24,287 nt of DNA from a virus, in IMG/VR virus record IMGVR_UViG_3300032213_000159, positions 1 to 24,287 of that record; one strand, written 5' to 3'. The notes below the pieces were generated by a model. That model was not told the DNA's origin and made no database searches. It was given only the letters and a program-made list of their open reading frames with translations. How positions within the stretch are numbered: the first letter of the stretch is position 1; each line of letters opens with the position of its first letter. A program made the position numbers and the translations under genes. Shown one piece after another: positions 23,058-24,287 of this stretch.

Positions 23058-23438
23058 ATGACTTACAAAGAACTCATCGAAGCAATGCAAATCTTGGTTC
23101 AGAACATCGGAAACCAAGAAACTAAGACTCAAAAGAAACTACTCGCAATTCATAGTAAGCTGAAAAAGTACTATGAGAATTACGAGGAATTACTAAACGA
23201 TATTCGACTTGAGAACGCAATGACAGAAGAGAATGGTGCGCTAATTCTTGACGAGAAAGGTGGTTATAAGTATAATAAGGATGGTCAGCGTAAGATGTAT
23301 AAAGATATCAAAAGCCTTCTTTCAGAGGAATTCGACTTTAATGTTATTGAGGTAGTGAACCCAAACGGTCTTGAAGAGCATATTTATTTAGAAAAGTTTG
23401 TTAATGGCGTAAAATTCAAAGAAAGTGAAGAAGAATAA
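23058..23438 (+). CDS. Hypothetical helical protein (126 aa)
   Basis: A 126-residue soluble, lysine/glutamate-rich protein. The N-terminal half (MTYKELIEAMQILVQNIGNQ and onward to ENYEELLNDIRLENA) is helical, possibly a coiled coil. The C-terminal half contains ILDEKGGYKYNKDGQRKMYK and ends acidic. A TTG at 23037 in the same frame would overlap the promoter's -7 element, so the ATG at 23058 is chosen. The predicted promoter just upstream makes it the first gene of a new operon. I do not recognise the family. Confidence 0.75.
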   Translation: MTYKELIEAMQILVQNIGNQETKTQKKLLAIHSKLKKYYENYEELLNDIRLENAMTEENGALILDEKGGYKYNKDGQRKMYKDIKSLLSEEFDFNVIEVVNPNGLEEHIYLEKFVNGVKFKESEEE

Positions 23439-23919
23439 ATTAAGTCCAGAGATAGAGATGTTATTGGCTTTCATTAGCATTATCGCTCTCATTATATTTT
23501 TCGGCAGTTGCAACCCCGTCAAGCAGGTGCTTGGTAATAACAAAAAGTTTGAGGTTGTGGCAGCCGAAGTCATTAAACGTGGGTATTGTTTGAATGATAC
23601 TTCATACATCTACAAGACGGACACGCTTGAAATAACGGACACTACAACTTTTGTATATGTGGACACCACAGTCATCAACGACACTACGTATTTATGGGAA
23701 ACAAAGTACCACACCATCACCAAAGTTCGGACTATCCGCGATAGCGTGAAGGCAGTGGTTATTGATTCCGCTAGAGTTAAAGTATTACTTAAAGAGTTAA
23801 AAGACAACGAAACGAAGCTAAAAGCTGCATTGGGTGACCAGAAAGTTTTAAAAAGGATTATGTTTTTTATGGGCGGTGGAGCGTTGATATTCTTTTTACT
23901 CTTATTTAAGTTAAAATGA
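23425..23919 (+). CDS. Probable unimolecular spanin: lipoprotein with C-terminal membrane anchor (164 aa)
   Basis: The product starts at GTG 23425 (overlapping the previous stop by 14 bases), giving MKKNKLSPEIEMLLAFISII. This is a basic head plus a hydrophobic stretch ending in a lipobox FFGSC with Cys29. An ATG at 23458 would drop the basic head, so GTG is preferred. The middle (about 55-105) is rich in Thr/Tyr/Asp with alternating beta-type residues, followed by a charged helix (about 112-142). A C-terminal membrane segment (about 145-161) then ends KLK. An outer-membrane lipid anchor, a periplasmic middle and an inner-membrane anchor in one chain is the layout of unimolecular spanins such as phage T1 gp11, which fuse inner and outer membranes at lysis. 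Size is similar. An alternative is an unrelated lipoprotein with a hydrophobic tail. It overlaps the next gene (ATGA). Confidence 0.62.
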   Translation: MKKNKLSPEIEMLLAFISIIALIIFFGSCNPVKQVLGNNKKFEVVAAEVIKRGYCLNDTSYIYKTDTLEITDTTTFVYVDTTVINDTTYLWETKYHTITKVRTIRDSVKAVVIDSARVKVLLKELKDNETKLKAALGDQKVLKRIMFFMGGGALIFFLLLFKLK

Positions 23920-24287
23920 ACAAAACTGAAATAGTTCGTGAATATAGAGATAAGTACGGTATGGATATGCCAAATCTAAAGTTGGCTCGTATCATCTACA
24001 ATGAAAACCCTACACTATATCTGAACATAGAAGCAGTCAGAACCACACTAAGAAATATACAAAAAGGTCATAATTCACAAGGTCAGAGAAAAGTAACTCA
24101 CCCTCATCCTGACCGACCACTAAACCCGTACAAGCTGCCCGAATCTTACAAAAAAGAACCAGAGGTATTAAAACTACTAACGAATAACGATAGTATACTT
24201 GTTATATCTGATTTGCATATACCTTACCATGATATTGATGCTATCACAATAGCCATTGAATACGGAATTAATGAAGAGGTTAATACT
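23916..24287 (+). CDS. Metallophosphoesterase (calcineurin-like), truncated by the window end
   Basis: The frame runs off the window end. It begins MNKTEIVREYRDKYGMDMPN with a short helix-rich N-terminal region (about 1-75) that could bind DNA or RNA. It then enters a phosphoesterase opening: SILVISDLHIPYHDIDAI, with the D-x-H metal motif (Asp-Leu-His), followed by a helix AITIAIEYG. This matches the first half of calcineurin-like phosphoesterases that I remember from Bacteroidota phages. The remaining metal motifs (GDxxD, GNHE, H residues) would lie beyond the end, so catalytic competence cannot be checked. It is coupled to the spanin candidate by ATGA. Confidence 0.8.
   Translation, partial: MNKTEIVREYRDKYGMDMPNLKLARIIYNENPTLYLNIEAVRTTLRNIQKGHNSQGQRKVTHPHPDRPLNPYKLPESYKKEPEVLKLLTNNDSILVISDLHIPYHDIDAITIAIEYGINEEVNT

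Overview
The window is a contiguous piece of a tailed bacteriophage (or prophage) that very probably infects a member of the Bacteroidota. It carries the packaging, head, tail and host-recognition modules of a long, non-contractile-tailed (siphovirus-like) phage. The host call rests on several sequence traits. The DNA is AT-rich and start codons generally lack a Shine-Dalgarno sequence. Two matches to the Bacteroidota -33/-7 promoter (TTTG, about 20 bases, TAnnTTTG) are present. Many proteins, such as the protease with its extra N-terminal domain, the tail-tip protein and the fibres ending in an LPPRM motif, look like versions found in Bacteroidota phages. No integrase, repressor or replication gene is visible, so the lifestyle cannot be judged.

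Layout: 1-159 is non-coding, with a 28-base direct repeat and a bidirectional terminator. 160-1234 holds three small genes on the minus strand, expressed leftward from a predicted promoter at 1278-1310; two of them share a repeated 19-base leader. From 1358 onward everything is on the plus strand. A small gene and the small terminase are followed by a 332-base GC-rich, palindrome-rich gap (a candidate packaging site). Then come the large terminase, portal, MuF-like protein, prohead protease with an extra N-terminal domain, and HK97-type major capsid protein, closed by a strong terminator at 8068-8101. A methyltransferase and a glycosyltransferase follow. The connector and tail genes come next: gp6-like connector, gp10-like protein, tail terminator, tail tube, tail chaperones with a -1 frameshift, tape measure, tail-tip protein and a second tube-like protein. 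After these are a 52-residue holin-like peptide, an XhlA-like protein, a baseplate Ig-like protein, and two large fibres with a small protein between them. A new promoter at 23008-23039 starts a short operon: a hypothetical protein, a probable unimolecular spanin, and a metallophosphoesterase cut off by the window end.

How it works together: the terminases pump DNA through the portal into a shell built from the capsid protein and matured by the protease. The connector genes join head to tail. The chaperones and tape measure set tail length while the tube polymerises. The tip protein and fibres recognise the host. Lysis seems split between the holin-like pair (17642-18028) and the spanin candidate (23425-23919), with no endolysin recognised here. 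The methyltransferase-glycosyltransferase pair inside the head module is the clearest accessory cargo. Most functional names come from motif recognition by eye, without database searches.
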